A program made the translations under genes and the position numbers. Under the pieces are notes generated by a model. The model saw only the letters and a list, made by a program, of their open reading frames with translations. It was not told where the DNA came from and made no database searches. DNA of 64,000 bases from contig JAEZCO010000031.1 of NCBI GenBank assembly GCA_023433505.1, positions 132,967 to 196,966 of the forward strand. The letters run 5' to 3'. The stretch's first letter is position 1. Every line of letters begins with the position of its first letter. Positions 28,209 through 35,305 of this stretch are shown one piece after another. The DNA is from Bacillota bacterium. GTDB lineage: Bacteria; Bacillota; Clostridia; Acetivibrionales; DTU013.

Positions 28209-29399
28209 ATGCAAATTGAAATAGAGAAAAAAGCAAAGACGCTGAAAATATTGATGATAAATCTGCCTTTTTCCGGGCACATAAATCCTACGCTGGGATT
28301 GGCAAAAGAATTGGTTGAACAGGGCTGCATGGTCACTTACATCCTATCACCCGAATGGAAAGAAAAGGTATCTCTTACAGGCGCACAGTTTATTCCCTAT
28401 GATAATTATCCAGAAACGCTAAGTCCATCTCAAAAAGAAATTAAAAGTTGGCAAGCCGCTTATAATACTGCCCTTCGCATAGGTGCAGATTATGACTGTA
28501 TTATTTACGAAATATTATTTTTCGTCGGGAAAAGTTTATCGGACAGATTACAAAAGCCATCTATCAGGCTCTTTTCAACTTTTGCGCTAAATAGAGCTAT
28601 AATTGATATGTTTGCAAAAACTGGCGGCCTTTATATGACCAGTATTTTTAGATTTCACCTATTGTATCAAGTGCTTTCAAAGGTTATTTGTAAAAAGTTT
28701 AAATTGGAGACATGCGATATTGTGGATGAAATTGTATCTAATTCGCCGGAGTTGAATTATGTTTATACAGTTAAGGATTTTCAAGTGCTCAACTATAAAT
28801 TTCCTGACATGAGTTTCAAATTTATCGGCCCTTCCATTACGCCAAGAACCAGCACTATAAAAATTCCTTTTGATGAAATTAACAATCCTATTATATATAT
28901 TTCTCTTGGTACATTACTCAATAAATCCGTCTCATTTTATAAAAAGTGCTTTATCGCATTTAGAAATGAGAATGTTACAGTTATTCTATCTATCGGAAAC
29001 ATCGTTCCGATTGAAAAGCTCGGACAAATACCCAACAATTTTAAGGTATACCCTTTTGTTCCTCAATTAGAGGTCTTACAACATGCTTCTTTGTTTATTA
29101 CTCATGGTGGAATGAATAGCGTAAACGAATCCATGTACTATGGGATTCCAATGCTGGTAGTACCGATGGGGAATGACCAGCCGACGGTTGCAAATAGGAT
29201 TGATGAATTAAAATTGGGAAAACGAATGAATCGGAGGCAACTATCTCCCGAAAGCTTAAAATGTGCCGCATTTCATGTGCTGAATGATACAGAATACAGA
29301 ACAACCATACAAACATTTCGGAAAGCTATGAATAACGCAGGAGGCAATAATTTTGCTGCCCATGAAATAATTAATTATATCCACAACAAGAAGAATTAA
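28209..29399 (+). CDS. MGT-type (macrolide-like) family 1 glycosyltransferase, element cargo
   Basis: A 396-residue GT-B enzyme of the UGT/MGT family, related to oleandomycin-type and YjiC-type glycosyltransferases. The N-terminal acceptor domain has LPFSGHINPTLGLAKEL (His 24 fits the catalytic base). The C-terminal donor domain has FVPQLEVLQHASLFITHGG and MNSVNESMYYGIPMLVVPMG, followed by NDQ, for UDP-sugar binding. No signal peptide, so cytoplasmic. Start at 28209 has AAAGGAG upstream. Its partner TetR and its location on a mobile element fit drug or xenobiotic inactivation, but the acceptor is unknown and could be a lipid or natural product. Confidence 0.85.
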   Translation: MQIEIEKKAKTLKILMINLPFSGHINPTLGLAKELVEQGCMVTYILSPEWKEKVSLTGAQFIPYDNYPETLSPSQKEIKSWQAAYNTALRIGADYDCIIYEILFFVGKSLSDRLQKPSIRLFSTFALNRAIIDMFAKTGGLYMTSIFRFHLLYQVLSKVICKKFKLETCDIVDEIVSNSPELNYVYTVKDFQVLNYKFPDMSFKFIGPSITPRTSTIKIPFDEINNPIIYISLGTLLNKSVSFYKKCFIAFRNENVTVILSIGNIVPIEKLGQIPNNFKVYPFVPQLEVLQHASLFITHGGMNSVNESMYYGIPMLVVPMGNDQPTVANRIDELKLGKRMNRRQLSPESLKCAAFHVLNDTEYRTTIQTFRKAMNNAGGNNFAAHEIINYIHNKKN

Positions 29400-29580
29400 T
29401 CTGCATAGAATATCTGTATTTTATAGTCGATGAAAAATATTGATAGATAAAACCGTTGAAAAACAACGGAGCATATTTCACAGCTAAGCATTTTGTTATT
29501 ACAACATTTACAATAGCACATTTAATTTTTGATTCTATAAGGGGAATCTTTTATTAAGATGTAATGAAGAAACGAATTGA

Positions 29581-29665
29581 ATATTGTTTAGCAAACCCGT
29601 CGAAAGGCGTGGGGCGCAAAGCCACGGGTCTACGGTTTTTAAACTATGACCGCCGAGTTGCAATA
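29581..29665 (+). ncRNA. Cyclic-di-GMP-I (GEMM) riboswitch aptamer
   Basis: Matches the GEMM-I consensus: GCAAACC, a GAAA tetraloop stem, GGGGCGCAAAGCC, ACGGGTCTACGG, and the 3' receptor-like TATGACCGCCGAGTTGC. P1 can form between TATTG (29582-29586) and CAATA (29661-29665). A terminator-like hairpin starts immediately at the 3' side. It faces the downstream sigma/relaxase genes, so it may tie element mobilisation to the second messenger c-di-GMP. Recognition is by eye; no covariance search was run. Confidence 0.85.
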
Positions 29666-29697
29666 AAGGCCAGAATCCGCGAAGGTTCCGGCCTTTT
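29665..29697 (+). terminator. Riboswitch expression-platform terminator
   Basis: AAAGGCCAGAA (29665-29675) pairs with TTCCGGCCTTT (29686-29696), one mismatch, then T and AT. It shares its first base with the aptamer P1 strand. Confidence 0.7.
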
Positions 29698-29806
29698 ATG
29701 TTTGTAATCTTTATCTCTCTGCTAAAACAATTCACATTTGCCTAACCAGACTTACAAAAAAAACGTGAGTTTGGCTGACGTATAACTATGCTGATTTTTT
29801 GAAATG

Positions 29807-29838
29807 CCCTCCAAACTTACGGGTCTGGAGGGTTTCCT
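29807..29838 (+). terminator. Second terminator-like hairpin
   Basis: CCCTCCA (29807-29813) and TGGAGGG (29826-29832), then TTTCCTT. Seven perfect pairs, modest T-run. Confidence 0.5.
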
Positions 29839-30067
29839 TATGTTTATCATGTGTCCTCAATACTATTGGCTGCTGACATGCGGCCGGGCGTGACAGGCGG
29901 ACATCAAATACTCCTGCATAGTCTGCGTTGATGCCTCAAAAAAAGCATGGGGCCTCCCTTGGGTAGCTCTGCCCTTTTCAAGCACATATCAGTTTATATT
30001 TGCTCTTTGGTATATCTCCCCATTGGGCCTTTTTTTGACTGTCTACTCGGACAAGCCCCTATGCAGC

Positions 30068-30088
30068 TTCGGGCCAACTTGGCCCGAA
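30068..30088. repeat. Element palindrome, copy 3
   Basis: 21-bp perfect palindrome with core CGGGCCAACTTGGCCCG, centre C, about 80 bases before the sigma-like gene. Confidence 0.85.
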
Positions 30089-30165
30089 CTCCGGCCCCGT
30101 TGCCGTTCCCCGCCATGCTCCGTTTCGATTGCCTATCCACCCAAAACGAAACGGAGGAATTGACT

Positions 30166-30579
30166 ATGATAACAATCAATTTGCGGGATTTTTACCCATG
30201 GTGCAAGGAAGATACATTCGTGGAAATCACGGATGAAATGCTGGAAGCAATGAAAGCGGCTGACCGGCAGGAATCCGCATACAAGCGGCGTACTTACAGC
30301 CACAAAGCGCATTATACTTTGGACATGGGCGACGGAATTGAAAACGACTGCGTTATCAAGCCGGAAACGCCGGAGGAAATCTATATCAAAGAAGAAGCGA
30401 CGCGCGAGCTTTTTGCCGCCATAGGACAACTCACGAAGATTCAACAGCGGCGTTTGATTGCCTATTACTTTGAAGGTATGAACTTCCGTAAGATCGCGGA
30501 GATGGAAGGAGTGAACCACGGAAGCGTAACCCAGTCGGTCAAGGCCGCACTGAAAAAGCTGAAAGGCTTTAAAGCATAG
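30166..30579 (+). CDS. Sigma-70 region-4-like factor of the element
   Basis: A 137-residue protein ending in a sigma-70 region 4 HTH (LTKIQQRRLIAYYFEGMNFR, KIAEMEGVNHGSVTQSVKAA). Such small sigma-like proteins are common on clostridial conjugative elements and probably drive element genes. No region 2 is visible, so it may act with host RNA polymerase as an auxiliary factor. Start at 30166 has GGAGG eight bases upstream; the longer upstream frame runs through the palindrome and lacks a site. Riboswitch upstream and relaxase downstream suggest a mobilisation operon. Confidence 0.85.
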   Translation: MITINLRDFYPWCKEDTFVEITDEMLEAMKAADRQESAYKRRTYSHKAHYTLDMGDGIENDCVIKPETPEEIYIKEEATRELFAAIGQLTKIQQRRLIAYYFEGMNFRKIAEMEGVNHGSVTQSVKAALKKLKGFKA

Positions 30580-30626
30580 CGGCACTTGACCCGCGCCGCC
30601 TGTTTGCGAATCGGCGGCGCACCATG

Positions 30627-30661
30627 CAAAAGCGGAGTGTGGAGAAAACCACACCCCGCTT
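30627..30661 (+). terminator. Hairpin after the sigma-like gene
   Basis: AAAAGCGG-GTGTGG pairs with CCACAC-CCGCTTTT (small bulges) around AGAAAA, about 50 bases after the stop. Confidence 0.55.
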
Positions 30662-30721
30662 TTCGCAGCCTTTAGGCCGTAAGCCCCCCGGCAGGGGCGT
30701 TCCCCCTCGGAGAGCCCACGG

Positions 30722-30788
30722 GACACTTTGCCCGCCGCAGGCGGGAAAGTGTCAGAGTGGGTCATATACTTCACGGAAGTATATGACC
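30722..30788 (+). other. Candidate origin of transfer (oriT)
   Basis: Two adjacent inverted repeats upstream of the relaxase: GACACTTT/AAAGTGTC with inner CCCGCC/GGCGGG (30722-30753), then a perfect 12-bp GGTCATATACTT/AAGTATATGACC with a 5-base loop (30760-30788). Location and nested inverted repeats fit oriT regions of MobV-type elements; the nick site is not identified. Confidence 0.5.
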
Positions 30789-30869
30789 GGCCCGCTGCCC
30801 TCGCGCTTGTGTATATACATTTGCTAAACCCGCCAAACATGAGGGCGAACGGTCACGGAAACGCAGCCC

Positions 30870-30894
30870 ACTTCGGGCCAACTTGGCCCGAAGT
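30870..30894. repeat. Element palindrome, copy 4
   Basis: 25-bp perfect palindrome with core CGGGCCAACTTGGCCCG, centre C, ending 66 bases before the relaxase start. Confidence 0.85.
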
Positions 30895-30960
30895 CCCGTT
30901 TTACCCTGTGCCCGTCCAAAAGTATCAGAAATATCACGGTAATTGAAAGGGGGCCATGCC

Positions 30961-32173
30961 ATGCCAAAAACAGACAGGTGCATTGTCCGAAATGAAGCCT
31001 ACCAGAAGAAAAGCGTATCCATTCGGGAGCGCCACAACGAGCGGAAAAATCAGGAGTACAGTAATCCCGACATTGTAAAAGACCGCTCTTATCTTAACAT
31101 ACATTTCAAAGCCTATGAAGCAAGTTATGCTGAAACTTTTGACCGGATGGTTGCGGACGGCACCATCAGCACGCGCGGCCTGCAACCAAACGCGAAGGTG
31201 ATCGACGAACTGATTTTTGATGTGAACACCGCCTATTTTGACCGGAACGGCGGCTATGAATATGCCAAAGGATTTTTTGCGGAAGCCTACCGTCAGGCGG
31301 TCAAAGAGGCCGGAGGCGAACAGTACATCTTTTCGGCGGTCATGCATGCCGACGAGCGCAACCGCGCCCTGTCGGATCAGCTTGGCCGGGACGTGTTCCA
31401 TTACCATATGCACGTTGTCTATATCCCCGTGGTGGACAAGGAAATCAAGTGGTCGAAACGCTGTAAAGACCCGGCCCTTGTGGGTACAACAAAGGAAATC
31501 ATCAAACAGGTCAGCCATAGCAAAAAGTGGCCCAAACTCAAAAGGCTGGATGAGGACGGGAAGCCCGTTTTAAGCAGGAACGGCAAGCCCATCCTTGTCA
31601 ATTCCTACTCGCTCCTGCAAGACCGCTTTTTTGAACATATGCAGTCGGCGGGTTACACAGATTTTGAGCGCGGGGAGCGCGGCAGCACCGCTGAACATCT
31701 GGATGTTCTGGACTACAAAATACAGCAGGAGAAGGCCCGCGCCGATACGCTGAACCAATCGGTTGAGAAAAAACAGGAACAGCTTTCCGGTTTGCAGAAA
31801 AAAGTAGCTGTAACGAAACAGGCCGCCGCCACTTTTGCGGAACTTGACAGCATGGCAAAGCCCAAAGCATTCGGTAAGGTGGAAGTAGACGCGCAGGATT
31901 GGAAAGCCGTATCCGGCCTTGCTAAAAAAAGGCGTGACCGCTGACAGCGAAATAGCCGACCTGAAAAAAGAACTTGCCGCCGCCCGGAAGGACGCTCAAA
32001 TCTATAAATCCCGTTGGGAAAAGTTGATGGAAGAAACAAAGCTGTTCCGTGAAGCCGTGAAACACGCTCCCCGGCTGGTAAAGGAATTTTTTGCCTCCGT
32101 ATTCCGCAGACCGCCGGAAAAAAAGGAAGCGGAACATCCCATTAACCGGAGAAACAAAGATGTGGAACGGTAA
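30961..32173 (+). pseudogene. MobV-type relaxase with a frameshift at an A7 run
   Basis: DNA relaxase of the MobV/Pre family that would nick oriT for mobilisation. The N-terminal part has the catalytic IRERHNER (His 25) and the metal site FHYHMHVVYIPV (His 147/149/151). The first frame ends at 31944 with VSGLAKKRRDR. The C-terminal coiled coil continues in the next frame from about 31926 (KKGVTADSEIADLKKELAAA) to 32173. Skipping one A of the seven at 31924-31930 restores a single protein of about 403 residues. The catalytic domain is intact, so a shortened protein may still work, or polymerase slippage on A7 may restore it. AAAGGGGG lies 8 bases before the chosen ATG. Confidence 0.85.
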
Positions 32174-32175
32174 TT

Positions 32176-32200
32176 ACTTCGGGCCAAGTTGGCCCGAAGT
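32176..32200. repeat. Element palindrome, copy 5
   Basis: 25-bp perfect palindrome with core CGGGCCAAGTTGGCCCG, centre G, starting 3 bases after the relaxase stop. Confidence 0.85.
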
Positions 32201-32525
32201 GTCGCGAAGTATTCAGAGGACGTTCCCCCTCTGAAACTTCCCCCACTCGCCGTGTGGCAGAGGTTCCCATGTAAAAGACAGGGGAACCTTGCAGGTCAGT
32301 GTGGGGCTTCGGCTTTTGTCAATGGGCTTTCGCGGCATATGCTCCTTCGCTGCGCCTTGCTCCGTTCTGTCCGCTATTCCACGTTCCCATTGACAACGCC
32401 TCCCGCCCTTGGGAGATATGCCCCTGTTCCTTGGTTGAGGCCGGGGGTGCGGGGGCAGGGCCACCGCAGAAGCCAACCGATTACCGCCGATGCAGCGGAG
32501 CCGGTTTTGCCGTACAATGGGGCGG

Positions 32526-32569
32526 CGAAAACGGGGAGGGGTTTTTCTTCTTCCTGTTCCCCGTTTTCG
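32526..32569 (+). other. 12-bp stem hairpin
   Basis: CGAAAACGGGGA (32526-32537) and TCCCCGTTTTCG (32558-32569) pair perfectly around a pyrimidine-rich 20-base loop. Function unknown; could be a terminator or recombination-related site. Confidence 0.5.
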
Positions 32570-32593
32570 GCAGGGCCATGACACGGCAAAAAT

Positions 32594-32661
32594 CCGGCCT
32601 GTCAAGGGTTTAAGGGTGGAGATTTGCGACAGCAAATACTACCCGTCCCTTGACGGGCCGG
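32594..32661 (+). other. Extended 68-nt hairpin, possible structured RNA
   Basis: An outer 15-bp stem (CCGGCCTGTCAAGGG with CCCTTGACGGGCCGG, one G-T pair) encloses an inner stem GGGT/ACCC and ATTTGC/GCAAAT with a GACA loop. Far stronger than chance; could be an RNA or a cruciform site. Confidence 0.55.
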
Positions 32662-32855
32662 ATAGGTGCAGCGGCCTAAATGCCGGACATCTCATGTCAC
32701 GCTTTTCCGTTTTTTAACAGCCCGCGAACCCGCATAAACACTGGGTTTGTGTCCGCACTTTAACCCCGTTTTGAGGGGGGCCCGTGGTTTTATACTACCC
32801 ACCCCCGAAAAGGCTAACAAATGCGTGACACGCCTCTATCTGAAAGGAGAATCCT

Positions 32856-33047
32856 ATGCAGGAAACCAATAAAACAGAAAACACCAATACCGCCGCCAGT
32901 ACCCCACCAGTGCGCACCGCCACAAGAAAAATCGGCAACACGACTTTTCTTGTTACTTCCAGCTACAAGGAGGGGCCGGAGGGCGACATTATTTCCACCT
33001 TCGCCCGCCTTGTCCAGTATGATGCCGATAAGCCGGATAAGGGTTAA
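32856..33047 (+). CDS. tnpW: TnpW-family transposon protein
   Basis: A 63-residue protein of the TnpW family that accompanies TnpX-type recombinases in Tn4451-like elements; its role is unknown. The conserved-looking part is RKIGNTTFLVTSSYKEGP followed by a short helix DIISTFARLVQYD. Start is supported by AAAGGAG upstream; a longer overlapping frame starting at 32821 has a Pro-rich, unconvincing product. It ends about 27 bases before the recombinase promoter. Confidence 0.8.
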   Translation: MQETNKTENTNTAASTPPVRTATRKIGNTTFLVTSSYKEGPEGDIISTFARLVQYDADKPDKG

Positions 33048-33073
33048 AGCACCCTGATTTAACGGCGACAACC

Positions 33074-33120
33074 ATGACAGCTACGGTAATGGATGGTATA
33101 ATATACTTATACATTACCGT
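33074..33120 (+). promoter_or_regulatory. Recombinase promoter with overlapping operator
   Basis: ATGACA (33074-33079), 17-base spacer, TATAAT (33097-33102). A perfect 9-bp inverted repeat ACGGTAATG (33083-33091) / CATTACCGT (33112-33120) flanks the -10 element, so a dimeric repressor could shut it. Confidence 0.75.
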
Positions 33121-33148
33121 CTGTTGGCTGTCGGAAACGGAGGATATT

Positions 33149-34804
33149 TTGAACAGACAGCCAAACGAAAAAATCAATTACCTGTATGGACGATTGAGCC
33201 ATGAGGACGAATTGCAGGGCGATTCCAACAGTATTATCAATCAGCGGAAAATCCTCACCAAATACGCAGAGGACAACGGCTTTACCCCTTACAAGTTTAT
33301 CTATGACGATGGTTTTTCCGGGGCCGATTTTGAGCGTCCCGCCTTTGCCCAAATGATTGAGGAAGTGGAAGCCGGGGATGTGGCAACCGTCATTGTTAAG
33401 GATATGAGCCGCTTCGGGCGCGATTATCTGAAAGTCGGGTTCTATACGGAAATCCTGTTTTCAGAAAAGGATGTGCGGCTGATCGCCGTCAATGACAACG
33501 TGGACACGGGGCGCGGGGAAAATGATTTTACCCCCATGATGAACCTGTTCAACGAGTGGTATGTCAAAAATACCAGCAAGAAAATTCGCGCCGTATGGCA
33601 GGCCAAGGGCAAAAGCGGCGAACGCCTCGCCGTGATCCCGCCCTATGGCTACCGCAAAGACCCGGAGGATTCCAAACAGCTTATCATCGACGAGGAAAGC
33701 GCCGCCGTGGTGCGCCGGATATTCCGCTTGTCGGTGGAGGGCCAAGGCCCCGCGCAGATTGCCCGGTTGCTCAACGGTGAACATCTTCTCAATCCAAGCG
33801 GCTACAAGTACGAACACGGGATTTTGAAAAAGGCACGCCCCTGCAAAGACCCGTATTTCTGGAACACGACAACGGTACATAAGATTCTGGACGCGCCGGA
33901 ATACTTAGGCGAAACCATCAATTTCAAAACGTGGACGAAATCCTACAAGGATAAAAAAGTACATCTAACCCCGCCCGAAAAACAGCTTGTGTTTGAGCAT
34001 ACCCACCCCGCCATTATCGACCCCGAAACATGGGATATTGTCCGCAGTATGCGCCAGCACAAACGCCGCGCCCCGCGCTATGGCAATCCCGGGCTTTTCT
34101 CCGGCGTGGCCTACTGCGCCGATTGCGGAAACAAGCTGTATTTCCACACAAGAGCCATTAAAAACAAGTGGGGAACGCGCTATGAGGGTTCTTACAGTTG
34201 TTCCGAGTACCGCAAGGACGTACAGTATTTGCAGGGCCGGGAATGCACCTGCCATTTCATCCGGGAAAGCCAGTTGGAACAGCTTGTTTTGGAAGAATTG
34301 CGGCAGCTGCTTCGATATATCCCCAAGCATGAAAAACAGTTTGCCCGGCTTGTGATGGACAGGAGCGCACAGGAGCAGAAGCGGGACACGGCGGCAAAGA
34401 AAAAGGCTGTTGCAAAGCACCGCCAACGCATAGCGGAGCTTGACACGCTGATTGAACGGCTGTATGTGGACAATGTTTCCGGCAAAATCACGGACGAACG
34501 GTACGAAAAAATGTCCGCGAAATTTGAAGCGGAACAGGCCGGACTGAAAGAAACGGTTGCCGCTCTGGAAACCGAGATAGCCGGGGAAGAAAGCCAAGCG
34601 GTCAACGTGGACAGGTTTTTGTCGGTGCTTCGGAGATACACGGAAATCAAGGAATTGACCCCCGCAATCGTCCATGAATTTATAGATCGCATTATTGTTT
34701 ACGAGCCGGAACAGGCGCGGGGCGACCGCCGACAAAAGGTGGAAATCATCTACAACAACGTGGGCGCGGTTGACCGCCTTGCGTTGATGGGCTTAGGAGC
34801 CTGA
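33149..34804 (+). CDS. Large serine recombinase (TnpX-type integrase)
   Basis: A 551-residue integrase/excisionase. Catalytic domain: YLYGRLSHEDE (nucleophile Ser 17) and VKDMSRFGRDYLKVGFY. Then a recombinase domain (PPYGYRKDP, HKILDAPEYLGETI), a zinc ribbon (CADCGNKL ... CSEYR ... CTCHF), a coiled coil (about 410-490) and a C-terminal DUF4368-like end (EFIDRIIVYEP). Start is the TTG at 33149, five bases after GGAGG; upstream ATGs lie in the promoter. It sits at the right end of the element 85 bases from the host junction, as expected. It should catalyse site-specific integration and excision. Confidence 0.93.
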   Translation: MNRQPNEKINYLYGRLSHEDELQGDSNSIINQRKILTKYAEDNGFTPYKFIYDDGFSGADFERPAFAQMIEEVEAGDVATVIVKDMSRFGRDYLKVGFYTEILFSEKDVRLIAVNDNVDTGRGENDFTPMMNLFNEWYVKNTSKKIRAVWQAKGKSGERLAVIPPYGYRKDPEDSKQLIIDEESAAVVRRIFRLSVEGQGPAQIARLLNGEHLLNPSGYKYEHGILKKARPCKDPYFWNTTTVHKILDAPEYLGETINFKTWTKSYKDKKVHLTPPEKQLVFEHTHPAIIDPETWDIVRSMRQHKRRAPRYGNPGLFSGVAYCADCGNKLYFHTRAIKNKWGTRYEGSYSCSEYRKDVQYLQGRECTCHFIRESQLEQLVLEELRQLLRYIPKHEKQFARLVMDRSAQEQKRDTAAKKKAVAKHRQRIAELDTLIERLYVDNVSGKITDERYEKMSAKFEAEQAGLKETVAALETEIAGEESQAVNVDRFLSVLRRYTEIKELTPAIVHEFIDRIIVYEPEQARGDRRQKVEIIYNNVGAVDRLALMGLGA

Positions 34805-34870
34805 AAACTGAATATTGGGCCGAGTGCCGTTACTTTAACGCCGCCGCCCGCCATGAGTTTATGCTTCTTT

Positions 34871-34885
34871 TAGGACACTGTCCTA
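34871..34885. other. Palindrome at the right end of the element
   Basis: TAGGACACTGTCCTA, perfect 7-bp arms around C, abutting the ATAA core. Probable recombinase binding or crossover-proximal site. Confidence 0.65.
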
Positions 34886-34889
34886 ATAA
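34886..34889. repeat. Right attachment core (ATAA) of the mobile element
   Basis: Second copy of the ATAA repeat; the host kinase sequence resumes to the right. Confidence 0.75.
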
Positions 34890-35305
34890 CCCAGGTTTTC
34901 ACTAAATGTCTCCATATAGTCCTGTTTTGAAACAGTATAAATAAATATAGAATCTATTGACTTAATCTTTCTTATATCTTCATTTAGTTTGTTCGTTAGC
35001 CTTGTTTTGGCTAAATTGTAGTTGTATTCATCCGTTGAAATATAGCTCATTATCTGAAGGTCAAAATTGAACACCCCAAGATATGCTATATATTGGCTGG
35101 CATCTTCAAGGTTATTATCTATTTGCCCCATATATAAGGACATCATATTTTTATAAGAGTCCGCAACCTGATTCCTAACAACTTTTGTCGCATAATAATT
35201 GCTGTAAAACTGAAGTGCCAATAACGGAATTATAATCGAGGAAATTATTATAACCAGCTTAAAGCTGATTGCGTTCTTCGAAATATGTATTTTATGAAAT
35301 TTCAT
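34886..35305 (-). pseudogene. YesM-type sensor kinase, 5' part, cut by the mobile element
   Basis: N-terminal 140 residues of the kinase whose 3' part lies at 25595-26947: a TM segment (VIIISSIIIPLLALQFYSNY) and the start of the extracellular sensor domain, ending SENLGY followed by a stop created by the element. GGGGAG precedes the ATG. It lies downstream of the GH42 and isomerase genes, in the natural order of a sugar-utilisation operon. Confidence 0.9.

Larger units (their letters stand above)
29400..30165. other. Regulatory, non-coding stretch between cargo and sigma gene
   Basis: No gene supported. It holds a weak CCGTTG/CAACGG hairpin at about 29454-29470, the c-di-GMP riboswitch and terminator (29581-29697), a second terminator-like hairpin (29807-29838), and palindrome copy 3 (30068-30088). 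A T7 run follows GGGCC near 30027-30034 without a clear stem. Confidence 0.6.
30580..30960. other. Structured non-coding stretch before the relaxase
   Basis: Four hairpins in 380 bases: a terminator-like stem at about 30627-30661, the oriT-like pair at 30722-30788, and palindrome copy 4. No open frame has a ribosome site. Confidence 0.6.
32201..32855. other. GC-rich non-coding stretch of the element
   Basis: About 650 bases with overlapping open frames on both strands, none with a ribosome site or recognisable product. Two strong inverted repeats (32526-32569 and 32594-32661) are present. Confidence 0.6.
26948..34889 (+). mobile_element. Integrative mobilizable element inserted in the YesM-type kinase gene
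   Basis: About 7.94 kb bounded by the direct repeat ATAA. Contents left to right: hairpins and palindromes, tetR and glycosyltransferase cargo, c-di-GMP-I riboswitch, sigma-like factor, oriT-like repeats, MobV relaxase, a structured non-coding stretch, tnpW and a large serine recombinase at the right end. Joining the flanks through one TTAT gives the kinase peptide ENLGYERVAIRSH in frame, which fixes both boundaries. No conjugation (T4SS) genes are present, so it would need a helper to transfer. Tn4451-type elements share the recombinase/TnpW/Mob set. The backbone from about 30 kb is GC-rich, unlike the host and the cargo. Confidence 0.9.

Noticed and set aside
31924..31930. Programmed -1 frameshift in the relaxase
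   Set aside because: The reading frame relative to the A run does not fit a -1 slippery heptamer; +1 (or -2) is needed to reach the tail. Recorded as an indel or possible transcriptional slippage instead.
32189..32640. Long open frames on both strands after the relaxase
   Set aside because: Overlapping frames on opposite strands in GC-rich DNA, no ribosome sites, low-complexity products and strong hairpins inside. Treated as non-coding.
33461..34735. Long minus-strand open frames opposite the serine recombinase
   Set aside because: They are antisense to a gene with complete recombinase motifs; their products show no domains.
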